Positions 1 to 9,477 of a stretch of DNA of 64,000 nucleotides are shown piece after piece. The position numbers and the translations under genes are program-made. Source of the DNA: Cryptomeria japonica (lineage: Eukaryota > Streptophyta > Pinopsida > Cupressales > Cupressaceae); the NCBI RefSeq assembly GCF_030272615.1, contig NC_081410.1:185245619-185309618 (forward strand), given 5' to 3'. The notes beneath the pieces were generated by a model. That model was not told where the DNA came from. It was given only the letters and a program-made list of their open reading frames with translations, and made no database searches. Each line of letters starts with the position of its first letter. The first letter of the stretch is position 1.

Positions 1-751
1 AGGATTCCAGATCTTCAATTTCAGCTGTGTACCTGCAACTTACACACAGAAAAGTGAAGACGATTGGGGGGTTAGGGATTAGGGGTTTGCCTTTAGGTCA
101 AACCCCGGTTTTGGAATTAACCAAGAAATGAGCAAGTGCTGTAAATGTAAATGTTTGTAATGTAAAACAAGTACTAATACCTTTTTGTAAGGATGTTTGT
201 ATCCTTATGTGCGAAGGTATAGATGTTGTATGTTGTATGTTGTAGTAGTATGTAGTAAGTGATCTCCTCTTCAATGGTTGAATCCTTGTCTTGAATGCAA
301 CACTTAGCCTTGAATGGAGACTCGAAATGATCAATTGCTTGAAGGAATGCTTGAATGCTTGAATGCTTGAGCATAGTTTCCACGCTCTTTCCATCATGTT
401 GAATGAAAGAGGAAAATGTAGTTTATATACTTGTCATTTAGGGCTGAAAGACTGATTTTCCCGACCTTAGGCCGACCAGGAAATAATAATTTCCAAATTG
501 CAAACAAAAAGACCCGAAGTCCAAAAGAGACTGGGCCCAAAATAGGACCCAGGGACCAGGGCGCTGGGCGCTCTGGTTCCACCTCCCGGGACAGCAGGGT
601 GCAAGAAGGTTCAGGCCAGGGTGCTTGAAAAATGCAGTTTTTAGTGTCGTGAGCAAGTTTCGGGGTCTCCATTCAGGTTGCGTGTTGCGTCACCATCGTG
701 AAGACCGAAATGTAGTCAAAATTGCAAGTGTCGCAATTTTAGGACGCTACA
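1..751 (-). repeat. LTR-1 3' LTR (partial, cut by window edge)
   Basis: Nearly identical to about 6551-7333, and ends at GCTACA on the plus strand, which is the TGTAGC start of the LTR in element orientation. It lacks roughly 30 bp that the other LTR has near 7110-7140, in a GC-rich GGACCAGGGCGCT repeat. The 98-397 open frame recurs in the other LTR at 6650-6949 and is a by-product of LTR sequence, not a gene. Confidence 0.9.
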
Positions 752-766
752 TTTAGCCCCCACTTT
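752..766 (-). other. LTR-1 polypurine tract
   Basis: On the minus strand this reads AAAGTGGGGGCTAAA, directly before the TG start of the 3' LTR. This is the expected position and composition of the plus-strand primer of a Gypsy element. Confidence 0.85.
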
Positions 767-1538
767 AGCGGGAGTATGTATGCTCATACTTCCGGTAAAG
801 TACAAGGAACAACAATGAAAGACTTTCACCACATCAAGGAGGCAAGACACACCAAGCCCCCAGTGGACTAAGGATCTTACGACTTCGATTGACAAAGTAA
901 AAGGGAAGATCACGAGGGAGAACCATCACTGTCAGTAGTAAGGTTCCCTCACTATGAGTCATGCAAGAGAAATACCGAAAATTTTCAAGGCAAAGTTAAG
1001 TTCACCAAGAAATTTTCAAGTATCGTGAAGGGATAGACAGGGTGTATGCCCCCCTACGTTAAAGCAATCGCACATGCCTCAACGAGGGTGATTGTTTTAA
1101 CGTAGTGATACACATAAGGAAAGAGAAAGGAAAAGGAGCACGTTATCGCAAAGATTTAGCCCCCAAGTGTGAGATAAACCCAAGGATAATAGACAAAACA
1201 CAAAGCACGAGGTGACTTCGCTTTCCTCGGGGTCAGTATGCTGTATGATAAGTCATGTATATATATCATATGTATGTATGCATAATTGTTCTTCATTCCC
1301 CAATCAAGGAAGGTCACCTAGAAGAAGGGAACAAATATGTCTTTTGAGTCAACATGAGAGAGACCAAAAGAGATCTCAATGCTTTGCATCGTCCTCAAGT
1401 AGACAACACTAAGGACAACAAATAGAAGAATGAGAATAACACATAGAAGAAGTAACAAAAGAGAGGGGGAGAGAATCTGCTATGCTAATGTAACTAGTCT
1501 AGCACGTCATCTACCCCCCGATCTTGCTGATCAATATT
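767..1538 (-). other. LTR-1 3' untranslated interior
   Basis: About 770 bp between the end of the protease-like frame and the polypurine tract, with no coding signal. It holds a second purine-tract-like block at 1154-1170 (minus strand CTTGGGGGCTAAATC) and a strong inverted repeat at 1054-1105. The short open frames here look incidental. Confidence 0.6.
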
Positions 1539-3167
1539 TCAGGAAGGCAGGGAACACGCTAGAGGAGGAACATCCAACACAGCAGATGGAGCTATCACAA
1601 GATCCAAACAAGGGCTATGTTCATGTTCCAAGCCACGTTGTTCTTGTCTAGGAGCTAGGATAAGTGCTTTAGAAAATTCATTAGATAAATGGTTATCAAT
1701 ATCAACAAGTTCATATTCACTATCAGAAGCAAGAGAAGTAACATTTTCATCATGAATAACATTTTCATCTATATCATCATCAAGATTTATAAAAATAGGA
1801 TCTTTAACTCGCACAGGATCAAGACCATCATGCATCTTATGTTTTGGAGATTTTGGAGAAAATGGAATAATGCTTGTTGAAGGTGTTTTTGGAGATTGCA
1901 AAGTTTGAGAAGCAGCTGCTTGAGCTCTAAGATGACGCTTTCGTCGGCGTTCACGTGCAGAACGAGTTCGTCTAGTCTTAGTAGGAAGTTGAGAAGATTG
2001 AGGAGGAGGAATGTTCTCATCCTTATCACTTGGGTGTTTAGGTTGTGGTCTCTTAGGCTGGATAATAGGAGAAGAAGAAGGTCTCTTCTCTCTATAAAAA
2101 GAAGGAGGAGGGACTGCTCCATATAAAGGAGGAATATTTGGTTTAGGAAGGAGACCAAGTCCATCATGATGAGGAGGGATAGGTCTACTTTTAGGAAGGT
2201 TATTAGATATAGACATAGTCACATCCATGGGAACGGGTTGGGAATCTTCTTGAGGAAAGACATTAGTTTTATCTTTCAAAGGAAGAACTTCCTTCTCAAG
2301 AATGATAGGAATATCAAGTTTAGGTGTTCTAGGTTCACTTAAAGATAGGATCATATCTGTTTTCCATTTTTGATAAGATTTGAAAAGATGATCACTTCGC
2401 GGAGGAAGAGATTGGAATTGTTTAGGCCAAAAGTAATCAATAGGAACGCTAGAAGTTGTTTCAGCTGGTTTAAAGAGACTATGATTGACAGTAACAACTT
2501 CACCATTATGGGGAAATTTCAAACACTTATGAATAGGAGAAGCAATAGCTTTCATGGAAGATAGCCAAGGATAGCCAAGCTTCACACAAAATTGTTTGGA
2601 TGAAGGAATAATAGCAAAGCTCACATCAAGGGATTTGTTATGGACCTCAATAGGTAATGTAATAGAACCAATTGCAGGAGAAGAAAATGCATCAAATAAT
2701 TTCACAACCACATCTGTTTTGTCATAGATCACTTGATTCAATTGCAAAGTAAAAAGAAATTCTTCAGTAATAACATTAACCATGCACGAAGGATCAATAA
2801 GCACTCCACGGCAAGGTGTATTCTTAATTTTTGCAACTATGTATAAAGGACCATCAGGTGCCCTGATAGTTTCACTAGAATCAAACGTGATGGAAGGTTC
2901 TTTAGGGTTTTCTTGCTGCTCTACAAAGTTAATCACATTCGGAGCCATAGACACAAGACCAGCAGATGAGAGAGAGGAATCATTAGCCTCAATCGCATTA
3001 GAGGTATGAGAAGGTAATGGATTAGTAAAAATCTGAAGATTTTGGTTAGGAGGAGCTACAGATGTGTTGCCTTTATCATTCACTCCAGAAACAGAGATAG
3101 TATTATTATCAATCAAATCTTGAATTTTACCCTTTAAAGAAAAACATTTTTCAGTATCATGCCCAGG
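1539..3167 (-). pseudogene. LTR-1 protease-like frame downstream of gag
   Basis: About 525 codons are open after an in-frame TAG (3168-3170), in the same frame as gag. The first residues complete the gag zinc motif (PGHDTEKC). The middle carries a retropepsin-like segment: a VLIDPSC stretch where an active protease has D-S/T-G, then about 90 residues on LGYPWL and a LKFPHNGE block, which is the conserved order in plant Gypsy protease regions. The DPS in place of DTG/DSG suggests a degenerate or inactive site. The C-terminal third is rich in Pro, Ser and Arg/Lys (about residues 320-410), followed by an acidic stretch. The frame ends at 1539 with no RT after it, so the protein seems to end naturally here. 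Its role as a protease is inferred from family pattern only. Confidence 0.75.
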
Positions 3168-4919
3168 CTAACGATGAAATTGACAAAAAGCTTTGTTATC
3201 AAAATAAGGTGAAGTAATCTTTGCAGGATCAATTTGTCTTACAGGAGGAAGAGTAAGCACATTTTGTTCCAATAAATTATTCATAATACTATGCAATGAT
3301 TCATTCAAAGGAGTATACTTTCTTTCTTTCTTGAAAAATTTAGAAATAGGAGGCACACCTGATGCTGCATTCACATTGTTGTTGATGATGTTTTCATTGA
3401 ATTTGATGGAATCTCTGTTTGGTTTAAACTTTCCAAATGGTTGTTGACTGCTATCACCCTTATCACTCGGAGCCATAGGATGTGATTGTTCCATTTGACT
3501 CACAGTCAGTTGATAATTGTGAAGAGTTGCACACAACTGTTGGAAAGAAGTAAACTCAGAAAACAGAAGTTTGTCTCGAATATCTTTTTGCAAATTAGAA
3601 ATAAAGATTCTTTGAATATCATTGTCAGGCACTGGAAAAGAAATTTGAGCATACAAATCCTTATATCTACCAATAAAATCAGTCACTTTTTCTTTAACAC
3701 CTTGTTTAAAATGCATTAAATCAATCAAAGTAACTTTAGGACTTATATTATTTTGAAATTGTTGAATGAAAGCATTTGCAAGTTGTTCGAAAGAAGTAAT
3801 AGAATAAGAAGGGAACGAGCAATACCATTGTAGGGCTTTGTCTCTTAATGTTCTAGTGAACAGTTTTGCAAGCAACCTTTGGTCATAGGCAAAATCAGTA
3901 CAGATTGTTTGAAAAGTCTTAACATGTGTTAGAGGATCTCCTTTACCATTATAAAGCTCCAAATGCGGGATTTCAACATGTTTAGGAGGGATAGCTCGAA
4001 CAATGTCAAGAGAAAGTGGGCTCGCAACATCAAATGTGGGCACACTAAACTTAGATTGATTCATAGAGGCAATTTGTTGCTGTAAAGAAGAGACAGTTTG
4101 TGCAAGATTGTTAATGGTTGCCTCAGTCGAAGAATTCATATTAGATGTGTTAGATTGAGATGGAGGTGTTATGTTATTGAAAGAAGGTAGAGAGTAAGGT
4201 GGTGGGACTCTATGATAATTAGTCATAGGAGATGATTGGACAGGAGGAACACTACAAGGAAGAATAGAATGGTTAAATGAATTGCCCCCTTGCGTCATGT
4301 TCATTTGTGAAGATGTAATAGGAACACTCATTGAAGGAATGTATGAAGAAGTTGGATTGAATGAAGGAATAGGGTTAATTGAAGAAGAGGGATTGCCCCC
4401 ATGACTAGTGATCACAGGGGGAATGTCTTGTATAGAAGTAGCCATTATGTTTGATGTAAAGGTAGGTATGCTAGCAATAGAAGTTGTCAAAGGAATAGAA
4501 TGATTGACTTGTGTAGGAGGTTGTGTATAACCTAAAGATTCGGCACAACTCTTCATAGGCATCACATTCGAATCCACAATGTGTGCAATACCATGCAAAA
4601 TATCAATTCCATTCTTATCACTTTGAAGCATACGTTTTAGACCCTCAATTAAAGGAAGAGCTTGACTATCGGGGTATTCTTGAGACATCCATTGTCAAAA
4701 ATCATCAAATTGGTTATCCAATTTTGAAAGTTGTTCTTCAGAAACCTCATGGAGAGCTTCTTCATCATTAGGAGGATTAGAGGAATTACCCATGTCCTCG
4801 TTAAAAAGGCTATTCAAATTAGGTTCCATCTCCTCGATAATTACACCTCGGAAAGACTTAATTCTACGGCTTCGTCTAACGGGAATAGTGTAAGTAGGGC
4901 TTATTGTTGTAAAACTCAT
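3168..4919 (-). pseudogene. gag: LTR-1 gag polyprotein, two in-frame stops
   Basis: The frame runs from an ATG at 4919 through a TGA at 4695-4697 to a TAG at 3168-3170, all in one frame. After the TGA it is open for about 506 codons. The N-terminal half is rich in Ser, Pro and Asn. A Retrotrans_gag core follows (LELYNGKGDPLTHVKTF, then LRDKALQWY, SFEQLANAFIQQF and a conserved DFIGRYKDLY). The C-terminus reaches the CQFHR that begins the C-H-H-C motif completed beyond the stop. Gag forms the particle that packages element RNA in the cytoplasm. TAG sits where related plant elements carry a residue between HR and PGH, and fits CAG to TAG; TGA fits CGA to TGA. Without these stops, gag and the protease-like region would form one polyprotein. 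Confidence 0.85.
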
Positions 4920-6082
4920 GCACTAGAAAGAGAGAGAAGATTTTGAATTTAGAGGTAGCAATTTTCAGTAAAATCAGCCAATCTTCTGGATTTAAGCTGT
5001 TAAATGCAATCACGACAGTCTCCCGAAATTTCGGAAAAAAATGTCCGGGACCGTGGTGCTCGGAGTGGAACACGGTTCTTGCAACTTTTTTCGAAATTTG
5101 CAGGGATGAAAGGTATGATGATTTTAAAGCCAATCTGAAAAAATTGAGTGATTTTACGATCTGTAGATAGGCCAAATTAAAGTTGCAAATTCAAAATTGA
5201 ACCCTATCAAGATTGTCGAAAAATGCAAAATTTGAATTTTGAAAAAGAGAGGGAAACTGAAATTTTGAATTTTATGATTTTTAGAGGGAATACCAAAAGC
5301 AATGCAAGTTTTGAAATTCAAAAGTTGACTCAATTTCACGCAAAATTCAATTTTGAAAGCGGAAATCAAAGTTGTTGTAATTAAGCACTTAATTTCAAAA
5401 GTCACAAATTGCAAGAATTTGAATAAAGCACTAAAATTTCGAATGAATGCAAACACACTTTTCAGATTTAGGGCAGTAAGAACACAATTTTGACACAAAA
5501 TTTCAATTTCGATGATTTTTGAATGATTAGAAACCTTAATCCAAGCAATCACAAGACCAACTTTGACTGTAATTTTGAAAGTGTTATACTTGACAAAATC
5601 AGCCAAAATTTTGGATTTTAGCAGGAAAATACAGTAAGATCTCGCTCCCGAAATTTTGGAAAAAATGTCAGGGACGATGGCGCTCGGAGTGCACACAGTC
5701 CTCGCAACTTTTTTCCAAATTTTCAGGGATGAAAGATATTGTGATTTTATTGCGGAATCCAAAGTTACAGCTGATTTGGAGGTGTTTTTATCAGTCAAAT
5801 TGTCGGACAAAGGTTGAATCAAGAGGGTTTCAAAAATTAGGGTTTTGACACTTAACCACTTAATTTTCAAAATTAAAGCACAAATATGAATTGACAATTT
5901 GTAATAGAAGGGCAGATCTGAAACAAGCATTAACAATTAAACATTTCACAAGTTTAATTACTAAAAAGAAAATTTAAGGTTTTTATGCAATTAACCTCTA
6001 AAATTTTGCAAAAGATCAAACATGGAAATGTAATCAAGGAATCCAATTTTCAGATCTAACTATGAATAATCAGAAAGGATGT
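4920..6082 (-). other. LTR-1 long 5' leader with internal duplication
   Basis: An AT-rich noncoding stretch of about 1.16 kb between the primer-binding site and the gag ATG. It contains two diverged copies of a roughly 160-bp segment, at about 4964-5130 and 5588-5760. Both include AAAATCAGCCAA, CCCGAAATTT and GCTCGGAGTG. A shorter related stretch, GGGACGATGGCGC, recurs in the LTR near 6478. The 260-codon open frame at 5154-5936 has no family signal and low complexity, so I do not call it a gene. Confidence 0.7.
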
Positions 6083-6099
6083 TCATGTCGGGTTCACCA
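6083..6099 (-). other. LTR-1 primer-binding site
   Basis: On the minus strand TGGTGAACCCGACATGAA starts three bases after the end of the 5' LTR. TGG complements the CCA tail of a tRNA. I cannot name the tRNA with confidence. Confidence 0.7.
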
Positions 6100-6102
6100 A
6101 AA

Positions 6103-7333
6103 TGTAAAGCGAAAAATCGTGATCGAACCCTAGTTGCTCTCCCCTCTTCCAACTCCAAGGAGAGAGAAGGGAGATTCACTAGGGTTGATGGTTTTCACTT
6201 AGGGGAGAGACTTTACATTCAAAAGAGGGGTTGAAACCCACAAGATCCAATCCCACACAAGGCAAGATTGGATGCTAAATGTGTTTCAAGGGGTTACGAT
6301 AGCAAGGCTACCCTCTTTTGTAAAGAATGTTGATAGAAGAATTAAGCTAGGAATGCATAGAGAGTGACAAAGATTCTCTTTATAAACTGAGATAGGGATA
6401 TAGGATGAAGCTGCGGACCTGGAATTAGCAGTAAAATGTCGATATGGCGCTGTCCTGCAAATTTGAGCAAAAGTTGTCGGGACGATGGCGCCCGGCGCCA
6501 CGGTCCTCCGAAAAATCCACGAAACGAAGGGGGATCTGTTCGTCTCTGCACAAGGATTCCAGATCTTCAATTTCAGCCGCGTACCTACAACCTACACACA
6601 GAAAAGTGAAGACAATTGGGGGGTTAGGGATTAGGGGTTTGCCTTTAGGTCAAACCCCGGTTTTGGAATTAACCAAGAAATGAGCAAGTGCTGTAAATGT
6701 AAATGTCTGTAATGTAAAACAAGTACTAATACCTTGTTGTAAGGATGTTTGTATCCTTATGTGCGAAGGTATAGATGTTGTATGTTGTATGTTGTAGTAG
6801 TATGTAGTAAGTGATCTCCTCTTCAATGGTTGAATCCTTGTCTTGAATGCAACAGTTAGCCTTGAATGGAGACTCGAAATGATCAATTGCTTGAAGGAAT
6901 GCTTGAATGCTTGAATGCTTGAGTATAGTTTCCACGCTCTTTCCATCATGTCGAATGAAAGAGGAAAATGTAGTTTATATACTTGTCATTTAGGGCTGAA
7001 AGATTGATTTTCCCGACCTTAGGCCGACCAGGAAATAATAATTTCCAAATTGCAAACAAAAAGACCCGAAGTCCAAAAGAGACCGGGCCCAAAATAGGAC
7101 CCAGGGACCAGGGCGCTAGGCGCCATGGTCCTGGGGGACCAGGGTGCTGGGTGCTCTGGTCCCACCTCCCGGGACAGCAGGGTGCAGGAGGTTCAGGCCA
7201 GGGTGCTTGAAAAATGCAGTTTTTAGTGTCGTGAGCAAGTTTCGGGGTCTCCATTTAGGTTGCATGTTGCGTCGCCATCGTGAAGACCGAAATGCAGTCA
7301 AAATTGCAAGTGTCGCAATTTTAGGATGCTACA
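6103..7333 (-). repeat. LTR-1 5' LTR (complete, 1231 bp)
   Basis: A complete LTR bounded by TG...CA in element orientation. It matches the partial LTR at 1-751 over its left part. A near-perfect inverted repeat at 7105-7131 (GGACCAGGGCGC / GCGCCATGGTCC) lies in a stretch missing from the other LTR. Confidence 0.88.
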
Positions 7334-7800
7334 AAAACCAATTTGCAGCTATGATTAACATTTTGTAGTTCTGTGTGTGTGACTCTGTTGCCCAATGAAC
7401 AAGGCACTGGTCTTTGACAGATTTGGGGATGTTTTCAAATTAAACAAATTAAAAGATAAATCTATTTCCCTTTATGTTTAGGGGTTAATGTTCTATCCTT
7501 CCAAAGCTCTATTTCACCTATTATTTGTATAAGATCTAGTCCATCTGTACATGTTACCTAATTTGGTGAGCTTGTGGAATGGTTTGTCTGCTCATTGTTG
7601 ATGCAGTCTTATGTTTGTGATTGTTGTATTCAATGCATCAAAAGGGCATCCCCCCTAGGTCTAGCAGAACCTAAAGTGCAGGAGGATCATTAGGATCCTA
7701 TGTTATGTTGTCCAAGCCCTGAGGTGTTTCATTGATTGAGATTGGCTATCTCATAGATAGATTTACAGGTGTCTTGTGTTATCACTTTTGGTGAACAACA
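7334..7800. other. Unassigned spacer, 467 bp
   Basis: No open frame, repeat copy or motif that I recognise. It does not resemble the LTR of LTR-4 or LTR-2, one of which would be expected if the neighbours were complete. It may be old intergenic DNA joined to LTR-2 by a deletion that removed the LTR-2 5' LTR. Confidence 0.5.
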
Positions 7801-8917
7801 GGTACCTTAGAATAAGTTTAATAGCTTGAGGAAGATCCTGAAACTAGAATCTTTGAACATGGCTATGGGGAAGCAACTTGAGATGGCTCTTGAGGATTAT
7901 GATGCTGAAAGGATGAAGAACTTGAAATTGTAAGAAGAATTGAATTCTGCAAATGAATTCATTCTTATCCTGCAAGAAATGTTATCATCTGCTCAAGCCA
8001 AGATAAAAGAACTTTTGCAACAATTAGATGATGAGGAGAAAAATGCTCTTAAGGAACAATGTCAGAAACAAAGTCAAGCAAACATGCTCATGAAGAATGA
8101 AATGCAATATCTGACTATGAGGTTATCAAAAGATATTGAGGATAGAAAGAAGGAAGAAGATAATCTTTTTATATCTCTGAAGAACAAATTTGATGAATGT
8201 GGCAGATTGACTCATGAGAATAATTTGTTGAGAACTAATTTGGCACACTCTCGAAACAATGAACAAGAACTTGAAAGACAATTAACCACTATGAGAGATG
8301 ATCTGACTACTGCAAATGAGTATAAAGAAAAGTTTAGGATCAGTGTTGCACAGTTGGATGACTTATTGAAAAGACAAAGATAGATTGATGATTCTAGAGG
8401 ACTTGGATTTGTACAAGGTGAAAGCTCTGGTACTGCAAATGATGATCAGAGAACCGGTATGCAGAACTCATCAGAATAGAGGAAATTAGTAAGGCAATCT
8501 AATGCTTATAAATTCAATGGTAGATGTTTTATTTGCAATAAATTTGGGCATATGGCTAAACAATATAGAAATAAGGAAAATCAAAACTACAATTATGTTC
8601 TCGGTCAATGCACAAATTGCAATAAATGTGGTGATAGATTAGAAGATTGCAGAATGAATATTAAATGTCATGCATGTGGAAAGTTTGGACATTTTTCTAA
8701 TCATTGTAGGTCAAGAAATGATATCAGATATTTCAAAGAAATTCAACAGAACAATGTTACATGTTATGCATGCAACAAAATAGGTCATATTTCTAAGTAT
8801 TGCAGAAGCAAGACTCAACCGGTTAATAATGATAAAGATAATAAGAAAGGAAAGAAGAAGGTAGATGAAATACAAAAAGATCACACTAAGAGATGGGTTA
8901 GAAAATATGAAGAATGA
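7801..8917 (+). pseudogene. LTR-2 ORF1: coiled-coil and triple CCHC protein, broken by stops
   Basis: This frame matches the intact LTR-7 frame at 29805-30962. The N-terminal 200 residues are heptad-like and charged (for example DDEEKNALKEQCQKQSQ), predicting a long coiled coil. The C-terminal part has CCHC-type knuckles, including CHACGKFGHFSNHC and CYACNKIGHISKYC, plus a degenerate one before them, followed by a Lys-rich tail. Three stops (near 7930, 8380 and 8477) lie where the LTR-7 copy has Gln codons. The last CCHC stretch reads open at 8552-8917. Nucleic-acid binding through the knuckles and self-assembly through the coil are inferred. It is gag-like in role, but no standard Copia gag (UBN2) core is seen. 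Confidence 0.8.
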
Positions 8918-9477
8918 AGTGGAGATGGAACTATACCGGTAACTCCACCGGTAGAATAGAGTATTCCTCCATCGGCAGATCGGTAACTAAGGCACAAGCC
9001 TTAGGGGTTGGCAAAGTCATTGCTAAATTTTACATATTACCCCAAAAGAGATCTAAGAAGATCAGGAAAGAGATCTGGAGAATTGTGTTCATCATCGATG
9101 AAGGTTTACCCAACACATAACTATGAAACTGACATCCGTAGGGTTGTTGGTGAAGCATTTATTACAAAAATTTAGGGTTTTATTCACTGATAAAAGAGGG
9201 TAAGTGAATTCATTTTCACTCACCGAGCATTAAAGCATTTAAAGTGAAGTAAAGCCGAGTCAAGAGTGAGCAGAAGTATTGTGAAAAATATTTTGAGCAG
9301 TTATCAATCCTTCATCGACATATAGTTTAAGGTGTTTTGGGCAGTTCAACTCTAGTTTTGACACAACTGACAATAACTATAGATACTCAAACATAACCGA
9401 CAACTAGGGAGAATGTACAGTTTGCACTGACACAGACTATTTTTGAGCAAGGCAATGTATAGGACACTAGATATTCT
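8918..9477 (+). other. LTR-2 spacer between ORF1 and ORF2
   Basis: About 560 bp, also present on the opposite strand in LTR-7 (about 29250-29800). It includes the conserved ACATCCGTAGGGTTGTTGG block. I see no protein motif in it. Confidence 0.5.

Larger units (their letters stand above)
1..7333 (-). mobile_element. LTR-1: Gypsy-type LTR retrotransposon with gag and protease only
   Basis: The segments 1-751 and about 6551-7333 are near-identical direct repeats flanking a 5.35-kb interior whose frames read on the minus strand. In element orientation the LTR starts TGTAGCGTCC and ends CTTTACA. A primer-binding site follows the 5' LTR (6083-6099) and a purine tract ending GGGGGCTAAA precedes the 3' LTR (752-766). 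The interior holds a gag frame and a protease-like frame in one reading frame, and then about 790 bp of noncoding sequence up to the purine tract. No RT, RNase H or integrase motif is visible, so the element could not have moved alone. The left end lies outside the window, so no target-site duplication can be tested. This matches the layout of gag-only terminal-repeat elements (TR-GAG type). Confidence 0.88.

Noticed and set aside
98-397. 99-codon minus frame, found again at 6650-6949
   Set aside because: It lies in the LTR of LTR-1 and appears twice only because the LTR does; no domain is seen.
5154-5936. 260-codon minus frame in the LTR-1 leader
   Set aside because: Low-complexity, Phe/Ile/Lys-rich sequence in AT-rich DNA, overlapping the leader duplication; no start context or family signal.
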